12,976 nt of DNA from Streptomyces sp. NRRL S-1022 (GTDB lineage: Bacteria > Actinomycetota > Actinomycetes > Streptomycetales > Streptomycetaceae). Location: NCBI RefSeq assembly GCF_000720135.1, contig NZ_JOIU01000054.1:1-12976 (forward strand), written 5' to 3'. Every line of letters begins with the position of its first letter. The first letter of the stretch is position 1. Of this stretch, positions 12,686-12,976 are shown piece by piece. The position numbers and the translations under genes are program-made. The notes below the pieces were generated by a model that had not been told where the DNA came from, did not search any database, and was given only the letters and a program-made list of their open reading frames with translations.

Positions 12686-12976
12686 TCATTCCAGGGTGGC
12701 GAGGTGGTCGGCGGCGCTCCCGCGCCACTCGATCAGGAAGAGGGTCGCGTCGTCGCTGGTGATCCCTTCCCGCTCCCGGATCAGGGTGTGGGAGACAGAA
12801 TGGGAGACAGAACGCACCACCGTCCGAACCCCTTCCTCGACGTGCTCGATGCGGTTGACCCAAGCGATGAGTTGCTCCTAGGCCGCGTTTTGAAAGTCGG
12901 TTCTGCTCCTCGTCCGGCATCGCGATGATCGCGGTGTGGGGCGAGGGGATCTTTCTGACGGGCAGTGGGCTGTGCT
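12686..12976 (-). pseudogene. C-terminus of a SpoIIE/PP2C phosphatase, broken and cut by window edge
   Basis: Minus strand from 12877 reads EQLIAWVNRIEHVEEGVRTV, then VRSVSHSVSHTLIREREG, then ITSDDATLFLIEWRG, to a TGA at 12688-12686. SDDATLFLIEW is the final metal-binding strand of SpoIIE-type phosphatases, as in the gene at 8732. An in-frame TAG at 12880-12878 interrupts it. Further upstream a plausible sequence, PHTAIIAMPDEEQNRL, is in another frame, so a frameshift near 12885-12895 plus the stop break the gene. VSHSVSHT contains a short repeat from a 12-base duplication (near 12788-12811). The N-terminal part lies outside the window, so how much remains is unknown. Confidence 0.5.

Noticed and set aside
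12594..12920. 108-codon minus-strand frame overlapping the start of the small gene by ATGA
   Set aside because: It reads through the PP2C C-terminus in the wrong frame; only its first residues may belong to the broken phosphatase.
1..12976. CRISPR arrays, tRNA or rRNA genes
   Set aside because: No regularly spaced repeats and no tRNA-like TTCGA/CCA or rRNA sequence blocks were recognised on either strand by eye.

Overview
The window looks like a Streptomyces (or close actinomycete) accessory region. The DNA is very GC-rich and several starts are GTG. Recognisable proteins include a cold-shock protein, an actinobacterial CorA, RsbU-type PP2C phosphatases and the actinobacteria-specific DUF5994 family. 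Broken genes and insertion-sequence fragments are dense, as is typical of chromosome arms or linear plasmids. The genus is inferred from these features, not from a search.

Layout. 1-61: 5' end of a cold-shock protein gene (minus), with a structured leader up to about 295. 629-967: C-terminal relic of a MgtA-type Mg2+ P-type ATPase (plus), ending inside a terminator hairpin. 1024-2004: SPFH/band-7 membrane protein (minus). 2226-3038: two broken DUF5994 genes (minus). 3414-4388: CorA channel (minus). 4527-5056: DUF5994 gene with a frameshift (minus), divergent from an intact DUF5994 gene (5241-5801) that is tightly followed by a small membrane-protein gene (5806-6030). 6403-6606: possible small membrane ORF. 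6590-6737: relic of an IS110-family transposase. 6982-8288: an apparently intact IS110-family element whose long 5' non-coding region folds into what looks like a bridge RNA. 8732-9967: GAF-SpoIIE phosphatase (minus). 10185-10943: uppS with two compensating frameshifts and a C-terminus replaced by an IS110 end fragment. 10874-11400: mosaic of three different IS remnants. 11588-12136: a second intact DUF5994 gene with a strong terminator. 12349-12597: small unknown ORF (minus). 12686-12976: broken C-terminus of another PP2C phosphatase (minus).

How it fits together. Two themes recur. One is envelope, stress and magnesium physiology: cold-shock protein, SPFH protein, CorA plus an MgtA relic, and RsbU-like phosphatases of the kind that control anti-sigma partner switches. 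The other is repeated duplication and decay of DUF5994: five loci in 10 kb, two intact and three broken. Three of these loci share an almost superimposable leader of about 110 bp that includes a hairpin just upstream of the start codon, so the regulatory region was copied with the gene. The most notable structural signal is the predicted bridge RNA of the IS110 element. A partial copy of its end lies fused to uppS 2.6 kb away. No CRISPR array, rRNA or tRNA was recognised.
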